Positions 46,380 to 58,329 of a stretch of DNA of 64,000 bases are shown here, piece by piece. Position numbers and translations under genes: made by a program. Each line of letters starts with the position of its first letter. Position 1 is the first letter of the stretch. Source of the stretch: Leptobrachium leishanense (Eukaryota > Chordata > Amphibia > Anura > Megophryidae); assembly GCA_009667805.1 (NCBI GenBank), contig CM019066.1, forward strand, positions 332,016,077-332,080,076, read 5' to 3'. Below the pieces are notes generated by a model. That model did not search any database. It saw nothing but the letters and a program-made list of their open reading frames with translations, and was not told the origin of the DNA.

Positions 46380-47308
46380 TTTTTAGGCATATTAAAACAG
46401 AGATAAAATATAAAAAAACTCATCAAGCGGACCAGGCCCAACATTAAATCCACCTGCCTAATACCGTGCATCCCCTTGTGCTGCAAAACCACTCTGATGC
46501 GTTGAGGCATGGACTTCACAAAACCTCTGAACGTGTCCTTTGGTATTTGGCGTCAAGACATGAGCATCAGATCCTTTAAGTCCTGCAAGTTGTGAGGTGG
46601 GGCATCCATGGATTTGATTTGTTGTTCAGCTCATTTTAAATGCTCAATCGGATTGAGATCTGGAAATTTGGAGGCCAAGGCAACAACTTGTACTCCTTGT
46701 TTTGTTGCTCAAAATATTCCTGAACAATGTTTGCATTGTGGCAGGGCGCATTATCCTGCTGAAAGAGGCCACTGCAATCAGGGCCACTGCCATGAAGGGG
46801 TGTATGTGGTCTACAACAAACTTCAAGTAGGTGGTATGGGCCAAGTGTGTTATGACACCTTTCTATCATGGCCATCATTACGTTTTTCAGTAATATGACC
46901 TACACTAGCTCTTCTATGTGATCGAAACAGACGGGCTAGGCTTCTCTTTCCATATACATCAATGAGCCTTGGGTTCCCATGACATTGATGCTGGTTTATC
47001 GTTTGTCCTACTCTGCACCACTTTTGGAAGGTACTAAACACTGCATACCAGGAGCAACCCACAGGGCTTTCCATTTTGGAGGTGCTCTGACCCAGTCGTC
47101 TAGCCACAACTTTAAGGACTTTTTCAAAGACACTCAGATCTTTCCACTTGCCCATTTTCCTGCTTCTGAAACATGAAATTCAAGAACTGTCTGTTCACTT
47201 ACTGCATAATATACAGTATATCACCCTTTGACAGGTGCCATTGCAACCTTATAATCAATGTTACTCACTTCCGATGTCAGTGGTTTAATCTTGGGCTGAT
47301 CAGTGTAT
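46380..47308 (-). mobile_element. Decayed Tc1 transposon (minus strand), second Tc1 family
   Basis: The minus strand carries Tc1 transposase coding remnants. The right side ends near TTTAATCTTGGGCTGATCAGTG (about 47306), probably the inverted-repeat end. The left end merges with the L2 microsatellite and is not clear. This family differs from the one at 21123-23354. Confidence 0.7.
46400..47155 (-). pseudogene. Broken Tc1 transposase (second family)
   Basis: Read 47155 to 46850 it begins MGKWKDLSVFEKVLKVVARRL with a helix-turn-helix N-terminus (GCSWYAVFSTFQKW, GNPRLIDVYGKRSLARL). After a frame change, 46845-46650 carries the catalytic-core segment FQQDNAPCHNANIVQ and LPWPPNFQISI. Near 46519-46430 lies a C-terminal part (MPQRIRVVLQHKG). 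The usual segment between the first and second catalytic regions is largely missing, and the region after WPPN is degraded. It is not functional. Confidence 0.8.
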
Positions 47309-47932
47309 GCATCTGTACAAGTATGTTAAGCTGATTAGTTCACAGCTCATACAATGTCCAGGTGTAGCGAGCACACAACAGAAATAATAAATCGGAATAT
47401 TTCTGATTGATATTCCCGATTCCAATAAATACCTGTGTACTGTTCATATCCTAATGTCTTAATGCTTTTGGAAAAATGCACAAATGCAAGTACACGTTAG
47501 CAAACAGTCCAATGATGATGAGCAGGGACAGGGGTCTCTGTATGTCCTGGACCCGGAAGCCTGCTATCAGCCCTGCCATAAAATCCTGTAAGAATACTAT
47601 TACAGCTTCTCATTTTGTACAAAAAATATCCATGAATGATATACTAAGACTGCTGACACGTCTATGCACACAAACCCTACTGGTATCCACCATAACAATG
47701 TTAGTCAATCTTAAAGAACTGATAAGACCTGACAGAAACATAACCTGTATAACTAAGCTTAGATTAGAGATGGACAAGTAGCTGAGGGGATCCTATAGGA
47801 TGAAGCAGTCTTAACGAGATAAAGAGACAGAAGTCTGTTGAAACATAACCTATGTAAGTAGCACGAGTAATGCTGGAATTTGGAGTTTCTCTTTAATATT
47901 ACTTTATCCTGCATGCCGGATGAGATATTCTA
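47309..47932. other. No recognisable feature
   Basis: Nothing supportable; short open frames only. Confidence 0.4.
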
Positions 47933-48739
47933 AGGGTTATTCAGAGACAGGCGCCGAAATGGCACCGAACAGGTAATTTCCCCATACGTTGCCATTTCGG
48001 GGCCATTCGGCTATTCGGTGAGCAGGCAGTTCACCAAATTTGGCAAACTGCCAGCAAGTACAGTGCCTGTTCGAAGGCAGTGAAATCCCCCATAGAGAAG
48101 CAATGGTCAATCTATTCAGAGAACACTGAACAGCAGAGAAAAGTTGCCTAAATGCCTTGCTCTTCGGTGGTTTCATTCGGCAGGTTTATTCAGGCGAACC
48201 CCATAGGCTTCAATGTTAAAAAATATTCTTATTTTTATTCAATATCTAATATACCGTTTATTATTTTAATCTGAAGTAAAAAGTATTTTTATTTATAGAT
48301 TTTTTAGGCAAAATCCTTTACCTTTTTTTTTTCTTTTTAATAGCGTTTTTTTTCTTTTTTCTGTAACAGACCTTTATTATTATCATTCATAGGACCTTAT
48401 ATGTTTATTCCAGACATTTTCGTTCAGTAATTTTCTTGAAAACAGCGTTTCAATTTTGGCACTTTCAATCGTATTGTTTTGGACTTTTTTTACCCGTCCG
48501 GTGGCTTGTCGGCTTTTTTTGCAGCTGGTCGGCACTGTGCTCGGCGGCTGCATTTGGCAGCTGTCCAGTGTGTTTGCGGTGGCTGTCCAGCAGGTTGGCG
48601 GCGGCTGGTGACAGCATTCGTGAACCCTGCGATGAATAGTGAATTCATCGCAGGGTGGGGAAATTTGATTTCCCGGAGTGCGGGGAACAACAGAGCACCG
48701 AAATGTTGGAAAAATTTCAGTGCTCTGTGAATAACCCCT
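47933..48739. mobile_element. Family A element, copy g (GCTCTGTGAATAACCCC subfamily)
   Basis: Left end AGGGTTATTCAGAGACAGG preceded by TA; right end GTGCTCTGTGAATAACCCC. Modules TTCAATGTTAAAAAATATTC and TTTCTGTAACAGACC are present. The termini resemble those of the large element at 53557-57931 more than those of the other copies. Confidence 0.7.
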
Positions 48740-49687
48740 TCTGTATAGTTAAACCATTTTTGCAGTTGGCCTGTTTTCCTCTGTTACCATCAAAGGCATA
48801 GGAGTGGACTTTTATTTTACTGCATAACACAAGGAACATGAAAATAATCCTTATCTTATCCTTCCAAGCATTTCACCAACCAGAGCTTCAAATTCCTCTG
48901 CCTGGTCTCCATTCAATCCAACAGTCATATTTACAAGATATGTGTTATCATATAATCTGTAAAACTACTTAAAAGTTATCCACACCAAATTCTCTAAACA
49001 TGAAGCAATAAATGGAAAAAAGTGTCATGGCTTCACTTCACAGTATTTCGTTGTTGTTTTTCTTTTATTTCTCTGGGTCTCAGTCCTTATCTTAAAATTC
49101 TTTTGTTGTTTTTTGAGTAAGTGTTTATTATTTTCGGGTGTAATAAATACATCCTCCATGTATGAATCTAAAACAAGAAGAATATTTATGTGTAAAGAAG
49201 GTGCTGGTTGGGGAAGGGAATAACATAATACATCATATGTAAAAGAGGCCTTTTTCATCCCGTACAGTAGCAATCATTGCTAAATGCTTTCAGCCTCTTT
49301 GAGAGCTAAATAATTTTGTAATGCCTCATTGAACATTTAGTTGCTTCTACAACAGATGGTTTCAAAGGTCCATCTGCTCACAGCAATGTTTTCAACAAGC
49401 CCCCTTCACCTTCACCAAAAGGTTTTTCTTCCAGTATTTCCGTACAGAGCTCACAGGGTCTAAATCTTTACACAGAAAAGATCCTCATACAGAAGAAAAA
49501 TATCCAACAGAAGCTCAGATGTTAAACGTATGTCAGAAACTGAGTTCCCTGAAATTGTATTCAGGAGTAGAATTCTTAAGGACAATTCAAAACTTAATTA
49601 TTGGATTCCAATCAACTATATATTCTACAAACCAGATGCTCGGATAGTGGTTCTTAATGGATTGAAAACTGATTGATATTTCAAAAA
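48740..49687. other. No recognisable feature
   Basis: AT-rich; no coding evidence. Confidence 0.4.
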
Positions 49688-50287
49688 CACAACAGCAGGG
49701 CTGAAACTGATTGATCAATCGACAACTAATCGATAAGGAAAATAGTTGACAGCTATTCTCATTATCGATTAATCGGCTAGTCGATTAATTGATTTGTGTA
49801 CAGCATTCTCTATTTAGAGTCAGACTGAGTTAAACATTATTAACCTCAGATACGATTTTGGAGCTGATTGGAGAAGACGTGCTGCTGCTTTACTCTGTAT
49901 GATTTTGCTCTACGGCTATGATGGACGTCACCAGCTTTTTATTTAGTTTCAAACAGTAGTTAAACTATCACACAGACCGTGGTACTGCCACTGGGTGGTT
50001 GGAGCTGTACCACCAGTGTCTTGTCTTACTTGGAGCTGGAGTTCAGTGCCGCCACCCCACCCTCTGTCACGTCCCACGCCGTTCTGGTGAGCCAGCACAC
50101 GGATCACGTTCCTCGCTGCTTGCTGGCGTGGCACAACTGTTAACGAGTTGCCTTGCGTTCGCGGGTCAAGTGTGCCGGCGGGGCACGGTGTGATGACGCA
50201 GCACCCAACATGTTTAAAGCCCCACAGTTCCATTCAGCCAGTGTCCTGACGTGGTTTCACATCCCTTCAGTGCGTTGCTTATAACCG

Positions 50288-50560
50288 ACTGTGTATCGAT
50301 CTTGGCTATCCTGTCTAAACCCGCTCTATGTATCGACCTCGACTATCCTGACTAACCCGGTCTGTGTATCGACCTCGGCTATCCTGAAAAACCCGCTCTG
50401 TATATCAACCTTGATTATCCTGACTAACCCGCTCTGTGTATCAAATCTTGGCTTTTCTGTTAACCCTCTTTGTGTATCGAATTTGGCAAGTCTGACAACC
50501 CCCTCTGTATATCAAACGTGGCTATTCTAAGAGCCATTCTGTGTAACGACCTTAGCATAC
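50288..50560 (+). repeat. ~36-bp minisatellite (TGTGTATCGACCTCGGCTATCC unit)
   Basis: About seven imperfect units: TGTGTATCGACCTCGGCTATCC followed by TGACTAACCCGCTC. Confidence 0.8.
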
Positions 50561-51106
50561 GGCTGACTACCTCTCATGGTGTTAGGATTCCTGCTATTCT
50601 GCTAACCAAGTGTAAGATCATTGTGTGGTGTCTGTTAACCCTTTGTGGTTATATATCTGTCTGCTCATTGGCATTAGGTAGCTTTGTCGACCATCAAAGA
50701 AATGGAAGGGTAGACAGTATTCTGCATATAGGGACCAGTACCATAGATACTAGGGAGAATCACGACACTCTCCCACCAGTCCAGAGCTGCCATCACTCCG
50801 GTTTGTCCTGGTCCCTTTCCTCCCAAACTCACTCCCTTCCATCTGCAGTCCCTCCTCCCACTCAGTTTGTTCATGAAATCATAAAAGGGACACACTAGGC
50901 ACCCTGACCTCTTTAGCTTATTAACGTGGTTAGGGTGCATGGAGTGTCCACCACCTTCTCACCCTGCTTTGCGTGCTGCATCATCAGGTCTATCCGAGCG
51001 CTCGTAGCAGCGTTGGTTCAGGGAGAAAAAGCAGACAAAGGCTTGAGTTGATCACGCAGCATCAATCCATCACTCTGACCAGGCAGTTGAGAACCTTGTG
51101 TGTTCA

Positions 51107-51554
51107 GGCTGGGGTCAGACGAGCGTGATTTCTACGGACTGTACGTCCGTGCAGTACGGACATCGTCAGTACGGATGACGCAGTAGTGGTCACACAGTCC
51201 GTTTTTTCACTGAAGTTATTTTTGACGGATGTAGGAGGGAAAAATAAATTACAATGAAAAAACATTCTGTCCATCAAAAATGCTGGACGTATAAATGCAG
51301 TCCATCTGACCACGCTCCATCACTCACACACAAAGCTATGCAGACGTTGTGGACGTGGCGCACTCCGCACGTCCGTTCTAGCAGTATTACGTTCTTGCCT
51401 AACCTGCGTCCGTTTGCCGCGGCCGTTGTGCGTCCGCAGTTCAGTGCGGACGTACTTCATGTGTCAGGCTCCAATGGACTTTCTTTCATGCTATCACGGA
51501 CGTACTTTTAGGCGCAATCACGGACGTTAACACTACGCTCGTCTGACCCCAGCC
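51107..51554. mobile_element. Family H (Harbinger-like) element, best-preserved copy
   Basis: The termini are a perfect 20-bp inverted repeat (GGCTGGGGTCAGACGAGC at 51107 and its complement ending at 51554). The flanks are TCA and TAA, close to a 3-bp TWA duplication. Non-coding interior with CTGCGTCCGTTTGCCGC and GTGCGGACGTAC words. Confidence 0.8.
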
Positions 51555-51789
51555 TAAGAGTACGCAAGTTATGCGCGATACATAATTTGTGTATGTATGC
51601 ACAAAAGTTAAGCACACTACACAAATTGAAAAACAAAATGAAATGTAATTTTTTTTATATTATCCGTTGAATCGATTGATTGAAAAAATAAAATCGGCCA
51701 GCTGATCGACTACCAAAATAGTCATTAGTTGTAGCCCTACACAAATGTACATTTTGGTGACAAAAACAGTGGCACAATTTAAGCAAACG

Positions 51790-52590
51790 TAAGCAAAAAC
51801 AGATAAGAGCTAGAATAATTTAAAAAAAACCATAGCATGTCATTTAATGGCAAGTATCTATTTGATACAGTCCTAACCTCAACATCTGAGGAAAGGGATT
51901 TAGGGGTTATTATTTCAGAGGATCTAAAGGTAAGTAGTCAATGTAATAGAGCAGCAGGAAATGCTAGCAGAATGCTTGGTTGTGTAGGGAGAGGTATTAG
52001 CAGTAGGAAAAGGGAAGTGCTCATGCCACTGTACAGAGCACTGGTGAGACCTCACTTGGAGTACTGTGTGCAGTACTGGAGACCGTATCTCCAGAAGGAT
52101 ATAGACATCTTAGAGAGAGTTCAGAGTAGGGCTACTAAAATGGTGTATGGCTTGAAGGAGAAAAAGTTACCAGGAAAGGCTTAATGATCTTAACATGTAC
52201 AGCTTGGAAAAAAGACGAGACAGAGGAGATATGATAGAAACATTTAAATACGTAAAGGGAATCCACAAGGTAGAGGAAGGGAGTATATTTAAAAGGAAAC
52301 AAAGTAGCAAACCAAGAGGACATAGTCTTAGATTAGAGGGGCAAAGGTTTAAAAGTAACATCAGGAAGCATTATTTTACTGAGAGGGTGGTGGATACATG
52401 GAACAGTCTTCCAGTAGAAGTGGTAGAGGCCAAAACAGTAATTGAATTTAAGCAAGCATGGGATAGGCATAAGGCTATCCTAAACAAAAGATAAATCCAG
52501 GTAAAGTATCCATGTAATTGGGCAGACTAGATGGGCCGAAAGGTTCTTATCTGCCGACATTTTTCTATGTTTCTATGTTTCTAAGTATGC
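51790..52590 (+). mobile_element. CR1-clade LINE, 3' part of ORF2 with tail (plus strand)
   Basis: The 5'-truncated frame at about 51810-52184 reads EERDLGVIISEDLK, LVRPHLEYCVQYW and ILERVQSRATKMV, the segment after the RT core. A one-base shift near 52158 (AAAAAG run) moves to the frame 52195-52494: LEKRRDRGDMIETFKYVKG, RGHSLRLEGQRF, VVDTWNSLPVEVVEAKTV, then a stop. The 3' UTR ends GGGCAGACTAGATGGGCCG and then TTTCTATG repeats, the CR1-type tail. Confidence 0.88.
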
Positions 52591-53190
52591 AAATAATAAA
52601 AACATAATTACTATTTTTTTAATTATTATTTATTTTTATAATTATTATTTCACAGTTGAAAAGAAAAAAAATGTAATACTGTGACTGTCCCATAAAACAG
52701 TCACTTGAATTCTATTACCAATCTCCATTTCCGAAAAGAAAAATCCAGTAAATACATACAGTAAATAAAGGCTGAATAAAAAGAGACTGGCAAAACTTTG
52801 GCCCTGAAAGGGTCAATATAATTCCAGCTGTGTCTCAAAACAGTTTTGTTTAATTAAATTTAGACACTTTAAATCTCACACCTGTTGTTGAAAGTTTAGG
52901 CTGTAAATATATTCAAATGCTTAAAATAAATCAGGCTTGCTCCTCGGTGCAACAAAGGCAGCAGCGTTCTTTTGCCTTTGAAATGCATAACAACGATTGT
53001 TCTCCAATGCATTAATAAAATTAGCTGTGTGTTGAGAAAGCTATAAAACTTTTTAGTATTTGTTTTGTATATTGAGCCGAGGCGCAGCATTGTCCTGAAA
53101 TACATTTTATTTAAGTGGGCCTGTCACTCCCCCAATTCTGCATTTTGAAGTTGCATATCGTCAGAAGATATATAGCTTAGTGTGAAGAAA
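52591..53190. other. No recognisable feature
   Basis: AT-rich; nothing supportable. Confidence 0.4.
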
Positions 53191-53194
53191 TACT

Positions 53195-53445
53195 ATGACA
53201 GTAGGCATCTATATCTATAGTATATACTGTATTTGTCTATTAGTATCTATCTCTATATCTATAGTTTTTATCTCTATATCTGTAGTAGCTATCTGTCTGT
53301 CTATATCTATATTTATTTTTCTGTCTATATCTATAGATCTGTCTATATATATTATATCTATAGTATCTATCCATCTGTCTATATATATTATACCTATAGT
53401 ATCTATCCATCTGTCTATTAGTATCCATCTATCTATAGTCAAGGT
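53195..53445 (+). repeat. (TATC)n/TATCTATAG microsatellite
   Basis: Imperfect TATC and TATCTATAG words in tandem; open frames on both strands are artefacts. Confidence 0.9.
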
Positions 53446-53899
53446 CAGATTTATAACTCGGCAGAGTAGGCATGTGCCTACAGGCGTCTGCCATAAGGGG
53501 GCGCCTTGCTCTGCAGTTCTGAGTTTCACCTTTAGTGAATAGACCTGATAGACTTACAGTGTTATTTACAGAGCACCGCAATGTCACATTTCGGTGCTCT
53601 TTCGTTCCCCGCACTACTGGGCGATTCGGTGATTCCAGTTCGCCGACCCTGCAGCGTATTCAGGTATCACCGCAGGGTCCTCGAAGTGCAGGGAAAAGCA
53701 GACGACCGCGTCTGAAAAACCACCGCAAAACCGCCGATTCAAACGCAAAAACCGGCGCAAAATCGCCAAAAAAAAAGGCAGACGATCCGCCGTATAAACA
53801 GCTGAAAAAAACCCAAACAGCGTGCCGACCAGCCTCTGGAAAACTCCTAAAAAACGAAAGACTGATCAAAAAATTAATCGATCGCCAGAGAGGAGACTC

Positions 53900-55604
53900 T
53901 GGCAGTGTGTGGATTCATATGCTGCATTAATTATACGGCAGAGAGATACTTCCCAGCAGTGTGTGGATTCATATGCTGCATTAATTATACTGCAGAGAAG
54001 CGCTTCCCAGCAGTGTGTGGATTCATATGCTGCATTAATTATACGGCAGAGAGGCACTTCCCAGCAGTGTGTGGATTCATATGCTGTATTAATTATACGG
54101 CAGAGAGGCACTTCCCAGCAGTGTGTGGATTCATATGCTGCATTAATTATACCACAGAGAGGCGCTTCCCAGCAGTGTGTGGATTCATATGCTGTATTAA
54201 TTATACCGCAGAGAGGCACTTCCCAGCAGTGTGTGGATTCATATGCTGCATTAATTATACGGCAGAGAGGCACTTCCCAGCAGTGTGTGGATTCATATGC
54301 TGCATTAATTATACTGCAGAGAGGCGTTTCCCAGCAGTGTGTGGATTCATATGCTGCATTAATTATACTGCAGAGAGGCGCTTCCCAGCAGTGTGTGGAT
54401 TCATATGCTGTATTAATTATACGGCAGAGAGGCGCTTCCCCTCAGTGTGTGGATTCATATGCTGCATTAATTATACTGCAGGGAGGTGCTTCCCAGCAGT
54501 GTGTGGATTCATATGCTGCATTAATTATACTGCAGAGAGGCGCTTCCCAGCAGTGTGTGGATTCATATGCTGCATTAATTATACTGCAGAGAGGCGCTTC
54601 CCAGCAGTGTGTGGATTCATATGCTGTATTAATTATACGGCAGAGAGATACTTCCCAGCAGTGTGTGGATTCATATGCTGCATTAATTATACGGCAGAGA
54701 GGCACTTCCCAGCAGTGTGTGGATTCATATGCTGCATTAATTATACTGCAGAGAAGCGCTTCCCAGCAGTGTGTGGATTCATATGCTGCATTAATTATAC
54801 GGCAGAGAGGCACTTCCCAGCAGTGTGTGGATTCATATGCTGTATTAATTATACGGCAGAGAGGCACTTCCCAGCAGTGTGTGGATTCATATGCTGCATT
54901 AATTATATGGCAGAGAGGCACTTCCCAGCAGTGTGTGGATTCATATGCTGTATTAATTATACCGCAGAGAGGCACTTCCCAGCAGTGTGTGGATTCATAT
55001 GCTGCATTAATTATACCACAGAGAGGCACTTCCCAGCAGTGTGTGGATTCATATGCTGCATTAATTATACTGCAGAGAGGCGTTTCCCAGCAGTTTGTGG
55101 ATTCATATGCTGCATTAATTATACTGCAGAGAGGCGCTTCCCAGCAGTGTGTGGATTCATATGCTGTATTAATTATACGGCAGAGAGGCGCTTCCCCTCA
55201 GTGTGTGGATTCATATGCTGCATTAATTATACTGCAGGGAGGTGCTTCCCAGCAGTGTGTGGATTCATATGCTGCATTAATTATACTGCAGAGAGGCGCT
55301 TCCCAGCAGTGTGTGGATTCATATGCTGCATTAATTATACGGCAGAGAGATACTTCCCAGCAGTGTGTGGATTCATATGCTGTATTAATTATACGGCAGA
55401 GAGGCACTTCCCAGCAGTGTGTGGATTCATATGCTGCATTAATTATATGGCAGAGAGGCACTTCCCAGCAGTGTGTGGATTCATATGCTGTATTAATTAT
55501 ACGGCAGAGAGGCACTTCCCAGCAGTGTGTGGATTCATATGCTGCATTAATTATACCACAGAGAGGCACTTCCCAGCAGTGTGTGGATTCATATGCTGCA
55601 TTAA
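53900..55604 (+). repeat. 54-bp minisatellite, left block (about 31 units)
   Basis: Unit GTGTGTGGATTCATATGCTG plus CATTAATTATAC(TG/GG/CA)CAGAGAGGCGCTTCCCAGCA, 54 bp. Markers GAGAAGCGCTTCC (ending 54000 and 54756) and CAGGGAGGTGC (54481 and 55237) are each 756 bp apart, showing a 14-unit higher-order repeat. The period is 18 codons, so two plus-strand frames and one minus-strand frame stay open for hundreds of codons; these are artefacts. Confidence 0.95.
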
Positions 55605-56833
55605 CCCCTTAAGGACCGCTGACGTACCCTGTACGTCCTGTCCTCGGGTCTCCCTTAGACCCGCGGACTTACAGGGTACGTCAGCGGCGCCAAATCCCCC
55701 TCCCGCCCGATACTCACCTCCCTCGTCGGATCCCACGGCGATCTGGCAGGGAGGAAGCCTGCCCATGTGATTTACATGGGCAGGCGAGGCTGATGACGTC
55801 GCCACGCTGCGTGGTGACGTCATCAGAAGGTGCCCCCATGTGTTTCAATGGAGGGGAGGGGGGCTCCTTCGGAGCCCTCTATCTCCCCAACCATTGAAGC
55901 TAGGGAGATGCCATTTGCACCGCTGGAGAGGGGAGAGCCTCCCCTTTCCAGCGGTGTATGGCATTAACCATTTCGCCGCCGGATCACGTTGCGGCGCCAA
56001 TTGGCGCCAAAACGTGATTCAAACCTGGAGGGGGGCTGACATCTTGGATGTCAGCCAAGCCTCCAGGTCCCCCCCCACCCACTGACAACCTCACCATATG
56101 TGTGAGGATGTCAGTGGGCCAGTTAACCGTCTAGCTGCCATGTAGAGATAAGGGGATCCTAAGGATCCCTTTATCTCCCGATCCATGGCAGCTAGATGGT
56201 CATATTTGCCATCATTTGAAAGGCCTGATTATGGCCTTTCAAATGATACCAAACATGACCAGGTTCGGTTTTAAAAAAAAATGTAAAAAAAAATTTTTAT
56301 TAAAAAAAAATAATAAAAAAATTAAATAAAATAAAATTTTTTTTTTTTTTTTTTTTTTTGTCTGGGGGGAGTTTAATTAAATAGGACCTAGGCTGTCATC
56401 TAAAAATAATTCGCACAAAATGGTCAGAATGAGCGCAGCGCACATAGGTGAACTGGCTCAGCAGTGAAAGGGTTAAAAGGTAAAAACATGTAAAAATTGG
56501 GTATTTCTATTCTCGGGATAAAATTTGGAAACTATTTAGCCGGGGTCTTTATTGGTGGTTATAGCTTTAGGGGATTAAATTACGAAAAAGTGTGTTTTTA
56601 CCATTTTTTTCATCATATTTCATATTTTTTTTATATTAAATTATTGGATATGATGGAAATAATGGTATTTCTATAAAGTCCATTTAATGGCGGGAAAAAG
56701 GGTGTATAATATGTGTGGGTTGAATAAGCGAGTAAGAGGAAAATTTGACCTAAACCCTAACAGCGCAGAAACGTAAAAACAGCAGCGGTCACTAAAGGAC
56801 GGATTTGTGTAAAACCGCCCGGTCACTAAGGGG
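55605..56833. mobile_element. Family B TTAA-type element inserted in the 54-bp minisatellite
   Basis: TTAA at 55601-55604 and 56834-56837. The ends are CCCCTTAAGGACCG and, from the right, CCCCTTAGTGACCG (12 of 14). The insertion falls exactly at the TTAA of the unit's GCATTAATTATAC. Removing the element and one TTAA leaves the array in phase. Interior modules GAAAGGCCTGATTATGGCC and AATGATACCAAACATGACC are shared with 27595-27660. No transposase. Confidence 0.9.
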
Positions 56834-56837
56834 TTAA

Positions 56838-57490
56838 TTATACTGCAGAGAGGCGTTTCCCAGCAGTGTGTGGATTCATATGCTGCATTAATTATACTGC
56901 AGAGAGGCGCTTCCCAGCAGTGTGTGGATTCATATGCTATATTAATTATACGGCAGAGAGGCGCTTCCCCTCAGTGTGTGGATTCATATGCTGCATTAAT
57001 TATACTGCAGGGAGGTGCTTCCCAGCAGTGTGTGGATTCATATGCTGCATTAATTATACTGCAGAGAGGCGCTTCCCAGCAGTGTGTGGATTCATATGCT
57101 GCATTAATTATACTGCAGAGAGGCGCTTCCCAGCAGTGTGTGGATTCATATGCTGCATTAATTATACCGCAGAGAGGCACTTCCCAGCAGTGTGTGGATT
57201 CATATGCTGCATTAATTATACCGCAGAGAGGCACTTCCCAGCAGTGTGTGGATTCATATGCTGCATTAATTATACCGCAGAGAGGCACTTCCCAGCAGTG
57301 TGTGGATTCATATGCTGCATTAATTATACTGCAGAGAGGCCCTTCCCAGCAGTGTGTGGATTCATATGCTGCATTAATTATACCGCAGAGAGGTGCTTCC
57401 CAGCAGTGTGTGGATTCATATGTTGCATTTCTTATACTGCAGAGAGGCACTTCCCAACAGTGTGCGGATTCATATGCTGCATTGAAACTT
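56838..57490 (+). repeat. 54-bp minisatellite, right block (about 12 units)
   Basis: Continues the left block in phase: CAGGGAGGTGC at 57010 lies 1773 bp after 55237, which minus the 1233-bp insertion is exactly ten units. Confidence 0.95.
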
Positions 57491-57931
57491 ATGGGTTAAA
57501 AAGCCTGGTTTCTTTAAAATAACCTAAAATTTCACCCAAAAAAAATGTCTAAAAAAATCCTAAAAGAATAAGTAAAGAAACTTTCATTCTATTGGTAGTA
57601 ATCTACTTCCCATTCTTAAATAATCAATAAAAAACGAAATAACTCATAAAAAAGCGAAAAACCAACTGATCCGAATCACCCAAAATTATCTGAATCGCTG
57701 AAACGATCCGGATCGCCGAAATGATCCAGATCACCAAATGATCCAAATCACCGAATCAAATCGATCTGAAATTTCGGATTGGTCCGAAATTTCGGATTGG
57801 TCGATATTTTGTTTTCGAAAATGCTCTTGAAATGTGAAAATGTTGAAGTTAGGCCGAATTTCAATTTGGAACGAAACGAATTGCACAACTCTACTGTTCG
57901 GTGCCATTTCGGCTCTCTGTGAATAACCCCT
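57491..57931. other. Right flank of family A copy h with short GATCCGAATCGCC repeats
   Basis: Between the minisatellite and the right terminus lie AT-rich sequence and short imperfect repeats (CGATCCGGATCGCCGAAATG, GATCCAAATCACCGAATC) at 57665-57760. Confidence 0.6.
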
Positions 57932-58329
57932 TAAATATGCAAGGTTGCTCTGTGCAGGGTTATACCCCCTATAACTAAACCATGAAAATAATGAATAAAG
58001 CACTGCACACCAAATTCATCCAAATGTAATAATAACAAAGTTTATTACATATAAGTTAAGGATATTTCAATAACTTTTGGTATTTTTATATTTAGGATAA
58101 ATTGGTGTGTCAAGCCTTATTAATTTTTTGCTATATTGCTTAAGTATATAGGAAAATAAGTACGTACAGTATTATTTTAAAACATTGTGTCCCTTCAAAA
58201 TTAATATATTTTTATATTATAGCTAATTAATTGTGAGGACTTAAATATTTGACAGAGTGGGGCTTATGGAAGATGTGGGTTAAGCCTAGTGTCCCCCAAT
58301 TAAACACTTCACCAGCTACTACTGCAGAT
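57932..58329. other. No recognisable feature
   Basis: AT-rich, no coding evidence. Confidence 0.4.

Larger units (their letters stand above)
49696..51739. mobile_element. Non-autonomous hAT element with a nested Harbinger-like element
   Basis: Left end CAGGGCTGAAACTGATTG followed by ATCGATTAATCG words. Right end read inward TAGGGCTACAACTAATGAC followed by GTCGATC words. The flanking octamers are CACAACAG (49688-49695) and CACAAATG (51740-51747), 6 of 8 matching. The interior lacks a transposase and contains a ~36-bp minisatellite and the nested element at 51107-51554. Confidence 0.7.
53557..57931. mobile_element. Family A element, copy h, enlarged to 4.4 kb by an internal minisatellite and an insertion
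   Basis: Left end CAGTGTTATTTACAGAGCAC preceded by TA (53555-53556); right end GGCTCTCTGTGAATAACCCC followed by TTA. The left subterminal sequence has ATTTCGGTGCTCTTTCG and CACCGCAGGGTCC, as in family A. Other copies are 0.8-1.1 kb. Here about 2.35 kb is a 54-bp minisatellite and 1.23 kb is a family B insertion. Confidence 0.75.

Noticed and set aside
53822..57522. Long repetitive open frames of 18-residue units (up to ~620 codons), including Cys-rich versions
   Set aside because: Same artefact from a 54-bp period; three frames on two strands are open, and the frame is broken at a random point by the TTAA element.
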